Assembly: GCF_021018805.1 (NCBI RefSeq)
Contig: NC_086254.1
Coordinates: 27,093,300 to 27,157,299, forward strand
From: Prinia subflava
Taxonomy: Eukaryota > Chordata > Aves > Passeriformes > Cisticolidae
Reading direction: 5' to 3'
Length of the DNA: 64,000 nucleotides
A program made the translations under genes and the position numbers. Below, one piece after another: positions 10,721-20,060 of the stretch (positions are counted from its first letter, which is position 1; each line of letters opens with the position of its first letter). The notes below the pieces were generated by a model. That model was given only the letters and a program-made list of their open reading frames with translations. It searched no databases and was not told the DNA's origin.

Positions 10721-12339
10721 TACTTTATCTTTTCTAAAAAAGGCATTGATACAGCGATTATGCTTTATCAATTAATTTTACACACAGCCCCGGAGAGGAC
10801 AGAGGTTCTTGGGGCTTGGTGTCTGTCACCTCCCCATCCCAGTGCAGGGTCATGTCACCTGCATCCTGCATCACCTGCACATGGAGGGACCTTGGGACAG
10901 TCTGTGAGTGCACAGGCTGAACCTCCGCCTTTCTGTGAGATATTCTCCCCAAATATTGATTGTTTTTGCTGTTCAGTGGGTGTCCCCCCATGTTCCCAAG
11001 GTGGAGACCCCCTGTGCTGTCTGTAGAGTTGGCAGCAGACTGTCCATAGCTCCATCTCTGCTGGCTCTGAGGGGAACGTGGAATTGAGTAAGGGATGATG
11101 TCTCTTCCTTTGACTTCACAGACCTGCAGCTGACCACCAGCTGGCCTCCACTTGCTGTGTGGTTGATATCCATTTTTCCGAAAAACCTGAAGATTTTGGT
11201 GCAGAGCAAACCCCCAGCAGTACCTGAGAAACTGCAGAACAGCAATGCTGAGCTCAGAGCTGCACTGTGGTGTTGCAGCATCTTGGTGGGACACCAGCTT
11301 GGGAACACAATTGGAGTGTTGTGCTCTCCAAGCACACCACAACCTCTGAGAGGGCAGTGCTGGTGCTCCTGCAGCTCCATCAGTGTCACTGATGCCTGCC
11401 TGTCCCCCTGCAGGGGTCACTCGGGGTTATCAGGGCCTCGGGGTCCATCAGATTGTTGTCAAGTGGGAGTTTGTTGCACCCAGGCTGCAAACAGGCTGGG
11501 AAAGGCAAACTGGGGCTCCAGGGATGTTCACAGACAAGTCGTTGTAAAAAGCATTCTGGATTTTGTTCTGCTTTCTTTTACTCCCCCTCAATGACAACCT
11601 TCTCTAGATGAAATAAAAGTAATAAACCAGCAGCTTGTCTGATCCCTGCTCTGCACCATCACGTGTGCAGCTGTCACTGAGCCTGCCCAGCCCCTGCTCC
11701 TTGATGCTTTGCTGAATCCCAGGGCCTTCACGAGGCTGGGGACAGCTCTCTCTCGCTGCCTGTGACATCCCCAAGGGCAGCACAGCCCTCCTGGGGCACT
11801 GTACCTGCTCTGCAGATGGCCACAAATTCATCTGCGTCTTGATCTGCACGACTAAAGTCACACCATGAGGAAAAAAAAATTCTCCCCTTCCCTCTCTTCC
11901 ATTTTCCTTTTCTCAGGGTGCTGGGATCTGCTTTGGGGTGAGCAGGCAGACCCTGAGGGGTTCCTGTGCCCCTGCTCAGGCTGCTGGGGACCCTTGGGAC
12001 CGGCTCCTTGCAATTGCTTCATCCTTGGGAGCGTTATAAACCAGCATCGGGCTCCAAAGGACTTCCCAAAGTCATGCCCACAGGTCGGTAACACCTGGAT
12101 TTAAACCAAGCCAGAGCCCGTGCGAGCAGCACACGGGGCTGGTTTACACCGGTGGAAGATCTGAGCCATTAAATATCGTTTCCATTTACAATCTGACCCT
12201 CAGCTGGGACATTTATTAGCACAAACCAATTCCCCTCGGGGCAGGCAAAGCCTCAGAGCTCGATGCTGAGCCCGGCCCTTGCTGAGTGTCTCCCGGGGAA
12301 ACACTACCTGTGCTTGGCTCTGCTTCCAGGCACCCCAGC
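10721..12339. other. GC-moderate non-genic interval with long overlapping open frames
   Basis: The longest open frame outside the CpG island lies here on the minus strand (10758-11420, 220 codons). It overlaps others of 138 and 145 codons in different frames and on the other strand, so low stop density explains it better than selection does. The translation shows no domain, signal peptide or repeat I can recognise. I see no CpG island or promoter. Confidence 0.5.
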
Positions 12340-12520
12340 GCCCGCAATTAAACTCTCCTTAAACTTTAAAGGCACACTTAAATGTGTGTTTATGGCCCCA
12401 TTACTTTCTCTTTATAGCCCGAGGTGAAAGCTGGAATCCTGTCCGAGACGTCTTAAAGGTTATATGTACAATTAGCTGGTCCTCATCACGTCCTTTAAGA
12501 TTTCACTTCTCAAGCCAAAA
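12340..12520. promoter_or_regulatory. Candidate conserved non-coding block
   Basis: AT-rich block with TTTATGG near 12389, a perfect AGACGTCT palindrome at 12446-12453 and several CTTTAA/TTAAAG words. There is no repeat or credible reading frame. Function is inferred. Confidence 0.3.
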
Positions 12521-12689
12521 CAAACGCGGGTAAATCAGCTGGAGCACGGCTGGCACCGGGGCACCGTCACCCATCCCTGCCGGACACCCAGGGGTGACTC
12601 CGCTGCAGAGAAAACCATGCTGGGTGAGAGCTGGAGCTGCCTCATCGGAATTTCAGCCGGGATTCAGGCTGCTCCCTGACCTGCCCGGG
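12521..12689. other. Short GC-moderate spacer
   Basis: Nothing recognised between the two flanking AT-rich candidate blocks. Confidence 0.5.
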
Positions 12690-12980
12690 ATGTGGGGCAG
12701 AGTCATTAATGACAGATGTGTAAACTTTTGCATGGAGGGATGCCAATATTTTGCATACTTACACAGCGCTGCCATAAATATTAATGCGGTGCTAATATGG
12801 GAAGTTCCACCAGCTGTGTCCATTCTCGGGGGATACTTCAACTATTTATATTCGGGGTAATGAGCAAGCTGTTATTATATAATCAGGCTGTTGGAGAAGC
12901 CTTTGGAATAAAAGTCTCGCTGAGAATTAGCCAACAGCAGGAGCGTGTTTGGAGCCACGAGACAATCACGGATTGAGTGA
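12690..12980. promoter_or_regulatory. Strong candidate regulatory block with homeodomain palindrome and octamer-like pair
   Basis: The perfect 12-bp palindrome GTCATTAATGAC lies at 12702-12713. TTTTGCAT, the complement of the POU-octamer-like ATGCAAAA, occurs at 12726-12733 and 12749-12756, followed by CCATAAATATTAAT-type sequence near 12771. There are no repeats and the AT-rich composition has sharp edges. This is one of the most enhancer-like stretches by eye; conservation remains to be tested. Confidence 0.4.
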
Positions 12981-13539
12981 TGGAAGGTTTGACAGAGCAG
13001 AGGCAGGGCAGGAGAAAAACAGGACAGGAGGAGAAAGGCGCTGAGACTGAAGCTCCTGAATTAATGCCGATTGAGACGAGGGTTTTTTGCACCCTAACAC
13101 CAAAATTCTCCACCTGCAAAGTAACCCCGAATTTCTTGTGTGAAAGATTAAGTCACCAAAGGAGGCAAAAATGAGCAATGTTTGCTCAGTGCTGAAAACC
13201 ACAAGCAAGAACAAACTTTGTTATGGTCTCTTCCCCACAAGCACAACCTGCTTGCTTTAATCAGAGCTGGAATGATGCTGCTTTCATCTGACTCGAGATT
13301 CAGCCTCTCTTCTCATACTGAAGTTGGATTTGTGTTGATTTTATTACTGTTTTGGACTCCCATAACACAAATGACTGATGAGCCAAATCTGTGCCACATC
13401 CCTGGATGTATTAGGCTTCTATTGTCTTTTTTTGCATCAAATCTATGCTTTTTATAAGGCAGACTTCTTCTTCTTTAAAAAAAAAATCTAGAGAACAGTT
13501 TGGAAGTGATTTAAATCCTCTACCCCCCTTTTTTGGGGG
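12981..13539. other. Non-genic interval, nothing recognised
   Basis: Ordinary composition, short shadow frames, and an A9 run near 13480. No feature is supported. Confidence 0.55.
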
Positions 13540-13800
13540 AACGATGAATATTTAATTGAGTTGAAGGTGGATAAATGATCATTTTCTTCATCCTATATGG
13601 TAGTGAACAGTAAATTATTTTACCGGGAAACCCAGTTATAATTGCAAAATTGATAACAGAGGTGTGAAAATTTACACCTGTGATAATAAAGACTAGCTTC
13701 CCATCGTACATCAACATTATATCTTGTGAGTTATCTCTTGTGCATGATCTAAATATTTCATATAACCCAGCAATCAGAGCCTTCAGCACGCCAAGTAAGA
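13540..13800. promoter_or_regulatory. Candidate regulatory block with T-box palindrome
   Basis: AT-rich, repeat-free block centred on AGGTGTGAAAATTTACACCT at 13660-13679. This is a near-perfect inverted pair of T-box half-sites (AGGTGTGA type) facing away from each other. TAAT/ATTA words lie on both sides. The palindrome is seen directly; T-box binding and enhancer activity are inferred. Confidence 0.42.
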
Positions 13801-13821
13801 AATAACCTGCTTTGATATTTC

Positions 13822-13846
13822 ATATGCATATATATATATATATATT
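13822..13846. repeat. (AT)n microsatellite
   Basis: Alternating AT/TA run beginning in CATATGCATATAT and ending at TATATTAC. Confidence 0.9.
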
Positions 13847-14279
13847 ACAAATAACAGCACGTTCTGCATGCACCTACACACCTGCACAGCAGTGCTCCAA
13901 GGGTGGCTGTTCGTGCTCCTGAAAACTGATGGAGAAACCCAACATTGTGCTGCAATGCAGGGTTTGGAGGCAGCATGGCAGGGAGGGGTGGGCAGAGCAT
14001 CATAACCTTGGGCAGACCCAGATTAAAAATTGCAATTTGGCATCCTCCAGCTCCGGGCTGGACCCTGGTGAGCTGCTGAACAAGAGGAATCTGCCTCCTC
14101 CTCTCTGTCCTACCAGTTTTTCTTCAGGAAATTGCTGAGTAAAGGGAAGCACAAAACTTATGGTCAGTTTTGGCAGGGGTGGTGGCGCTGGGGCAGAATG
14201 AGGATCCCTGAGTGCTCCGGGGTCCTGCTCAGGGCTCCAGACCCCTCAGGGGCTGGCACGATGCCACCACATGCTAAAG
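13847..14279. other. Non-genic interval, nothing recognised
   Basis: Neutral to GC-moderate DNA. One 69-codon frame (13929-14138) has no recognisable product. Confidence 0.55.
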
Positions 14280-14430
14280 AGACAATATTCAGCTGGTAAT
14301 TAAGCACTGCAATCAGTGGAGCTCTCAGCAGAGCCCGCTGAAATGAACCCTGTGCAGATTGAAATTAATACCGAGCATCCTAATGGGCAGGAGTGCACTA
14401 GCCAGGATTAACCTACGAGGAAATCAGACC
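14280..14430. promoter_or_regulatory. Candidate conserved non-coding block
   Basis: Short block with TAATTAAG and AATTAATA homeodomain-like words around 14297 and 14364. It is called by motif density only. Confidence 0.22.
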
Positions 14431-14809
14431 CTTTAGAGGAAGCTCTTGGCAGCAGGAATCGCCCCCTGAATAGCCAGCAAAAGTCTCAGTGCTAATTCTG
14501 AATTAATCCCTAATTTGGGAAGAATTTCTCAAGGTCAAGCCTTTTTTTTTTTCTTTCTTTTTTTTCTGCATTGGATGCAGAAAGGCTTGGACGTTCCTGG
14601 GGATGTGCATGGATTTGGGGTTTGGAACAAGGCTGTGGCTGTGGCTGGTGGCAGGTACAGTCATTAAAACACAGGGATTAGAGCCTTCAGCCTGAATCTG
14701 AGTCTAATCCATTACCCTGTTCACAGGGAATCACTGGGAACGGGAGCTAATTCCCTCCACTTAGGCTAAAAGAGAAGGTCTCCTTTAAAAAGTTTGGTCT
14801 GGTTAACAG
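14431..14809. other. Non-genic interval with a short T-rich tract
   Basis: A T-rich pyrimidine tract occupies about 14541-14566; the remainder is unremarkable. Confidence 0.55.
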
Positions 14810-15110
14810 TGTTGTATCCAAGATCTCTGTTACAGAGGTGCCAAAGCCATAAAACACATAAATTGCCTCTTTCTCCTCATTTTAGCATGTCATTTCATGG
14901 ATATAGATAGGCTTTTATATAGATATATATTTTATTATGCACTATGTGTCTTAAGATATCATTACTTTTATCTTGGCCAGTTTATTAAAGATAATTATAT
15001 GGAAGTTCCCATGCATTCTCCAAGATTGCAGTTGGCTGAGCTGGATGAGAACATTATGCTAACAAGAACATATTTTGCTGTACATGAGACAATCTTTTTC
15101 GGGCAGGAAG
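14810..15110. promoter_or_regulatory. Candidate conserved non-coding block
   Basis: AT-rich block with CCATAAAA at 14847-14854 and dense TATATA/ATTA words to about 15000. The 111-codon frame crossing it (14897-15232) starts in AT-rich sequence and shows no family resemblance, so I do not call a gene. Confidence 0.28.
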
Positions 15111-15365
15111 AAGTGAATCATTTTCCTTCTCTTTTTCTGCCTTCCAATATTTTTCTTGAAGCTCATTTCAGTAGCAAGACATCTCCAGCTTCCCCTAGAC
15201 TAAAGCAAGAGACAAGATGCAAGAGCCATTGATTCACCTCAGGGAATATTTTGGAGAGATCAAAAAGTGCTTGTGTGCAAGCTGTTTCCTGTGGGAGGAG
15301 CATGGCAGTACAATCAATCCATGAATGCATTGTAAAATCAATGCTCTGTATAATTAGGGCACTCC

Positions 15366-15371
<6 letters not shown>

Positions 15372-15418
<47 letters not shown>
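15372..15418 (+). repeat. A47 homopolymer
   Basis: Forty-seven uninterrupted A residues. No retroposed gene body precedes it and I find no target-site duplication. It is best read as an expanded mononucleotide microsatellite, and its length could also be affected by assembly. Confidence 0.95.
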
Positions 15419-15421
<3 letters not shown>

Positions 15422-15949
15422 AATAAAAGGGAAAATTAAAAAGGAAAGATCTTCAGTGTCTACCAGGATTCTTGAGGGCTGGAGGAGTCACAAGCACCTG
15501 AACAAACAGATTTTTAAGCCTGTTTCAGAAGCAGTGAGGGAAGATCTGGGGGATTGATGCAAAATCTTTTTGTCTTGGTGCTGGCTGTAAAATGCCAAGA
15601 GCTTGGGGATCACAGGTGAGACCTCCTCAGTTCTCAGCTGGGACACCTGGGGCTTCAACATCCTGAGCACCACTTCAGGCTGCCAGGGAGAAACCTTTTT
15701 GATGGCAAACCCCTTTGGCAGCCGCCAAAAATGATCTGGCAGGAAAAAAGAATCCAGAAACCACCGTGGCTGTGGGTGGAGTGGTCAGGATCAAACCTTC
15801 CCCTGCAAATTCAGCCCCCCCCTCTGCACTGGTGGTGGTGAAGGTGGAGATCCTCTCTGTCCCACCTCCACACCCAGCAGTGCAGAAAGGCTCTGACCTC
15901 GGAAGATTCCTTTGGCATTTAAATATTTGCAATCGTTTCTCAGAGACCA
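15419..15949. other. Non-genic interval, nothing recognised
   Basis: Neutral DNA with overlapping short frames on opposite strands at 15675-15977 and no recognisable product or repeat. Confidence 0.55.
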
Positions 15950-16300
15950 AACGGTCGTAATTCCCAGCTAAACACAAATGTTAACTATAGATCATGAAAT
16001 ACAGCAGGGTGTAAATAGTTCTCTTTTATAAGGCACTAAATTATAAGCAGAGACAATTAAGTTGAAGACAAAAATTCCTTTGACTTGGCAGTCACTTTTT
16101 CAAGATCTTGACATAAGCAATAATGTGCTTCTGCCTGAAAAATTCACTTTTTTAGGGTATGTAGAGGCTGCTGCAGACTGCTGACCCTGCTGGAGGCCAC
16201 TGCTGCTCTTAACAAAACTTGGCTTGATAAATAAAGCTTTTAAATATAAAGCCTAAGCTACCTTTCAGCCTGATTTTTAGTTATTCAACACGAAAAGATC
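15950..16300. promoter_or_regulatory. Candidate conserved non-coding block
   Basis: AT-rich, repeat-free stretch with few CpG. No specific motif pair stands out; it is called from composition only. Confidence 0.2.
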
Positions 16301-17320
16301 TCTGAAGATCCAACTTACCCCCAAAGATCCTCTCCAGAAATTACACTCCCAAGCAGAGGGGCAAAAAAACAAACAAACACTCTGCCTGGAATGGCCACAG
16401 CGCTGGTTAATGTTCCTCAGATGGGTCATTAGGTCTTTTATGGATTGTCAGCATGGAGAACTGATCCTGGTTCCAGGGCAAAGAAAACTACATCATATTA
16501 AAATACATGGCTCTTGTGGGACACAGCACTTGCACAGGGCTGCCTGCGAGTTTGGCAAGAGCCTGAAGTTGAGAAAGACAGATAACCCTGCAAATCAGAA
16601 AAGGCAGGTTTTCATCAATAGAAAATTACAGATCCCTGGTGAGAACTCGCATCATTATCTATCAAGAAATAAATTGGCCTGAGTTCCTCTTAACTGGCTC
16701 ATCTGCTGGGATGTCGTGGTGGGAAGGACCTTTGTCTCCTGAGCAGCCACCGGTTCACTGGGTGCTTTAATTGCTTGTAGGAATAACTATTGATGGAGCC
16801 ATGGGAAAGGTGCTTATGCCTCAGCTTCAAAGAAAAGGGTTTTTTAAAAGATCCACTGTCCTGGAATGCTTTGAGTGGTGACAGAGGTAGGGAGGGAGAC
16901 GTTCTTACAGGGAAGAGGTGTAAAGAATATCCCAATCCTCATCCATATGGAAACAACTGCAGGAGCAGTGCTCCATATCAGAGCTCGGTTTTCAGAGGAG
17001 GATGAGAAACATCCTCAGGACTGTGAGAAACACCCCGCAGGGCTGCGGGCCAGCTTTGCTGCACAGCTTTGAGCCTTTCAATCCAATCTTTGGGAAATGC
17101 ATGGATCTATTCCAAAGGAAACACCCAGGAATGTGGAATGTAGGTGTCCCTTATCCTGTAGGATACTCAAGGCGTGCTGGATGTCTGACAGCAAGGACAA
17201 AGTTTGCTGGCCATCACCCAGCTGACAGCACATGGGCAAGGACAACCCTTCCCAAACAGCGTTTGGGCTCCGTTGGCAGGAGAAAGCTGGCACGCCAAAA
17301 GGATTAATTATGCCCCAAAA
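16301..17320. other. Non-genic interval leading to the CpG island
   Basis: Neutral composition with short shadow frames. CpG density begins to rise after about 17270. No TATA box at a convincing distance from the island can be singled out. Confidence 0.5.
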
Positions 17321-17900
17321 TAAATGTGAGGGTTCGGCTGGAGAGAAGAACCTCCGGCAGGATTTCTGGCACCGGGCTGTGCGCGCACGGGCCAGAGGGA
17401 ACGGGGAGGAAACGGGAAACTTCACCGCGCCCAAACCTCTGCATCCTCCGTCACCGTGTCCGGGGCGGGCACGCGTGGAGAGGAGCCTTTTCCAGGAGAG
17501 GGCACTCGTGGGAAACAGCAGCTCCAGCCGCTCCGGCCGCGGGCAGCGGCAGCGCTTCCCCCGCATCCCCCCGAGCCCGGCAGAGCATCCCCCGGCCCCG
17601 CTCCGCCGGAGCCTCCGGGCAGCGAGAGCCGCTGCATCCCTGCATCCCTCTGCATCCCTCTGCATCCCTCTGCATCCCTCTGCAGCGGGAACCCCGGCAT
17701 CCCTCTGCTCCGGGCTGAGCGGGATCCTCCGCATCCCTCAGGCACCGGGAAAGGGAATCTCCCGGTCCCCGCCTCCTTCCGGGCAGCGGGATCCCCCCGT
17801 TCTCCACATCCCTCTGCCGCCCTCGGAGCGACTGAGGGATTCATCAGGAGAACATGATGGCTCGCTGATCCATTTGGATCCTCTCCCATTCCCGTCTATG
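17321..17900. promoter_or_regulatory. CpG island, candidate promoter or transcription start region
   Basis: By hand count there are about 50 CpG dinucleotides in these 580 bases, while the surrounding DNA has only a few per 500. The stretch is strongly GC-rich. Vertebrate CpG islands of this kind usually mark a promoter, often bidirectional, or an orphan island used in development. Large open frames on both strands here (for example 17232-17978 plus and 17078-17734 minus) reflect loss of AT-rich stop codons, overlap each other, and are rich in Pro, Arg, Ala and Ser without recognisable domains. I therefore do not call a gene. Which strand is transcribed, if any, cannot be told from sequence. 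Confidence 0.75.
17632..17684 (+). repeat. 10-bp minisatellite within the CpG island
   Basis: About five tandem copies of TGCATCCCTC, nearly identical, sit inside the CpG island. A degenerate GCATCCCTC continues further on near 17697-17706 and 17731-17740. Tandem copies this similar suggest recent slippage. Confidence 0.92.
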
Positions 17901-17941
17901 CTGGGAGGATGCCGCTGTGTGCTTCAACAGCTATCAGCCCT

Positions 17942-18110
17942 GAAAAAAAAGGAAAAAAAAAAAAAAAGGAAAAAATAAAAGAAAAAAAAAAAGGAAAAAA
18001 ATAAAAGAAAAAAAAAGGAAAAAATAAAAGAAGGAAAAAAATAAAAAAGGGGGAAAAATAAAAAAGAAAAAAATCCCAATGTACAGGAAAAAAAGAAAAA
18101 AAAAAAAAAG
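17942..18110 (+). repeat. A-rich degenerate tandem repeat
   Basis: Polypurine tract, nearly all A, with recurring GGAAAAAATAAAAGAAAA-type units of about 16-24 bp that degrade toward 18060. It lies immediately downstream of the CpG island on the + strand. It accounts for the lysine- or phenylalanine-rich translations here. Confidence 0.88.
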
Positions 18111-18367
18111 CCCTTAGGCCAGTGGTGCACTACGTGAGAGGGAAACATCTTGTATGCTAATTGGCTTTAGGTACTTACAGCAAGATTGAGACTTGTAGCA
18201 TTGCCACAGATTGTTGGAAATTCCTCCGATAAGCTGACAGATGAATGTGTCTCTCTCATGGAGAGGTGAGAGAGCAGCAAAATACTTCCAAGAGCACAGG
18301 CAGTGAAGCAGAGATATTTCTGGCATGTCAACACGCCGGGGCGGTGAGAACGCTGACCACTCGCTGC
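18111..18367. other. Short non-genic interval
   Basis: Neutral composition with moderate CpG near 18330-18370, possibly the trailing shore of the CpG island. Nothing else is recognised. Confidence 0.5.
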
Positions 18368-18402
18368 GGGAAGGGTGGGGGGAGAGAGGGAAGAGAGGGG
18401 GG
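18368..18402 (+). other. G-run tract with G-quadruplex potential
   Basis: Five runs of three to six G, separated by loops of 2, 1, 5 and 6 bases, all purine except one T. This meets the usual G3-loop(1-7) pattern for an intramolecular quadruplex on the + strand. It lies about 470 bp beyond the CpG island. Confidence 0.7.
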
Positions 18403-19534
18403 AAGCAGCGGGCAGGCACGAAATGCTGATCTGCTGGCCACGGCCTGCCACCTGCACACCGAGAGGCAGCTTTTTGTGTGAAGAGCTCCATCAACTTGAA
18501 TTACAGCTTGTAAAGCAAGGTGGGAGTGAGCAGGAGTAACTCGGCTGGGATCCGGCCCGTGGTGTTTCGCACACAGGAGCACGGCCAGGAGAGGGTTAAG
18601 ATGAGTGTCCCACAGCTTATTGTTGGGACCTGTTTAACCATGAACCACGTTTATTAACTTTGCTGAGATTTTGAGGGCTTTTTTGTCGCAAGTTTCAGAA
18701 TTAACCTTGCCCTTCAGCCATGGGCAGGGTTCATTTCTCGTGGGTTCCCAGCCCTGCTGTTTGGGTGATGCTGGGGGAGCTCTCTGGCTGCTGGGGCAGA
18801 AGTGGGCAAGGCAGAGCTGTGCTGAGATTTCCCCACAAGCACCCATCCTTCAGGAAACCCTTCACCTCCTCTCTGTGTGATAAAAAATGAGAAAAAAGAG
18901 AAAGCCTTGAGGCCCAGGGGCATCATGCATCTTGCACCACAGCCTTACACAGCAGCACAATCACAGTCTGGTCCTGAAAATGCACCAGACCCTGTGGTTC
19001 ACTCTGTCTACTCCAAAACATTGGGAATAAACCCTACAGGAGTGTGAGGATGTTGTCACACGGACAGGGTACCCAGCTGGGCACCCCATGCCTCTGTCCC
19101 ACTCCAGCTGCCTCCAGCTGCCCCACCAGTCCTTGGTTCTCCCTCTGCTTGTAAAGTGTGAAAAGCAATTTCCGATGGTTGAGATGGGAGCTGTTGTTCA
19201 AGGCTTTGTGCAGGGTATTTGGAGCTGTTCCTGAAGCTTTTAAATTGACTCCTTGGGTGTCTTTGAGTGTGGGCCCTTTGCTGAAGCAGTGTCCACTGCT
19301 GCCCATCGGCTGTGCTGGATGCTGGCTGTGGCTCCCTGCTCCCCATCTGTACCAGACTGAGCCTGGTTATTGCTCAGGTCAAACAACATTGCTTCTTCTC
19401 TCCATCTACCTGAAAGCATTTGCACAGGTGATTTACAGTCAGTTCTGAGTGTACAAGGAGCAGAAATGATCCTGTGGCAATTTGCAGATCCCCCAGCTTT
19501 TAAATTTGAGTTCAGTTTCTCAATCTTTGAGACA
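18403..19534. other. Non-genic interval, nothing recognised
   Basis: Neutral to GC-moderate DNA with many overlapping short frames and no product or repeat recognised. Confidence 0.55.
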
Positions 19535-19618
19535 ATTCTGCCTCTGACCTTGAGCAAGGTCACTTTCAGCTTCTGTGCCTCAGTTCTCCCAGCAGCGAAA
19601 TGGGCTTAATAACATTTC
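19535..19618 (+). mobile_element. MIR-like SINE fragment
   Basis: The order of blocks matches the MIR SINE core and 3' side: a TGACCTTGAGCAAGGTCACTT-like segment, then TCTGTGCCTCAGTT, then AAATGGGCTTAATAACA. It is diverged and truncated, as expected of a very old element. The family assignment is from memory of the consensus; a RepeatMasker run would settle it. Confidence 0.6.
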
Positions 19619-19639
19619 TCCAAATTTAAGTTTCCCTCA

Positions 19640-20060
19640 CCCTGTCCTGCCCACAACTGCACACTGTGAATCCAATGGGACCCCTAATTTAATAAGCACA
19701 AGGGAGCCTATTATTATAACTTTCATGCCATAGCTCTGTCTTTATCTCTGCCTGCTATTTGCTGTAGGAAATATCACCACTTTCTCTTTTCAATTGCCAT
19801 TAGCAATTGCAGCAGCTGTGGTGCAGGACCCGGGGATTTTCAGCTGAAGTCTAAATGCAGTTGACAACTGTATGAATCTCAGAGCCAGGGTAAGTAGCTA
19901 ATGCAAATATCAACATTGTAGTAAGAAACACTCAGGAGCAGTAAGTGACTGATAGAAAAGTGATTATATGGACTTTATGTTGAAAAGTAAATATTTACTC
20001 TTCAGCATTGACAGATGCTTCAAGCACCATAGATCTAAAAAAGACATTGATTTGCTCTCC
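19640..20060. promoter_or_regulatory. Candidate conserved non-coding block
   Basis: AT-rich block with an inverted repeat CAATTGC (19791-19797) / GCAATTG (19803-19809) enclosing CATTA, plus many TAAT and ATTAT words. No repeats are visible after the MIR fragment. The function is inferred. Confidence 0.3.

Noticed and set aside
10758..11420. Minus-strand frame of 220 codons, the longest outside the CpG island
   Set aside because: Other long frames overlap it on both strands in GC-moderate DNA, the translation has no recognisable domain or signal, and no promoter or splice context supports it. An orthologue search could revive it.
17078..17978. Open frames of 130-248 codons on both strands
   Set aside because: They lie in the CpG island and its A-rich flank, overlap in several frames and on both strands, are low-complexity (Pro, Arg, Ser, then Lys), and show no domain. 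Low stop density explains them.
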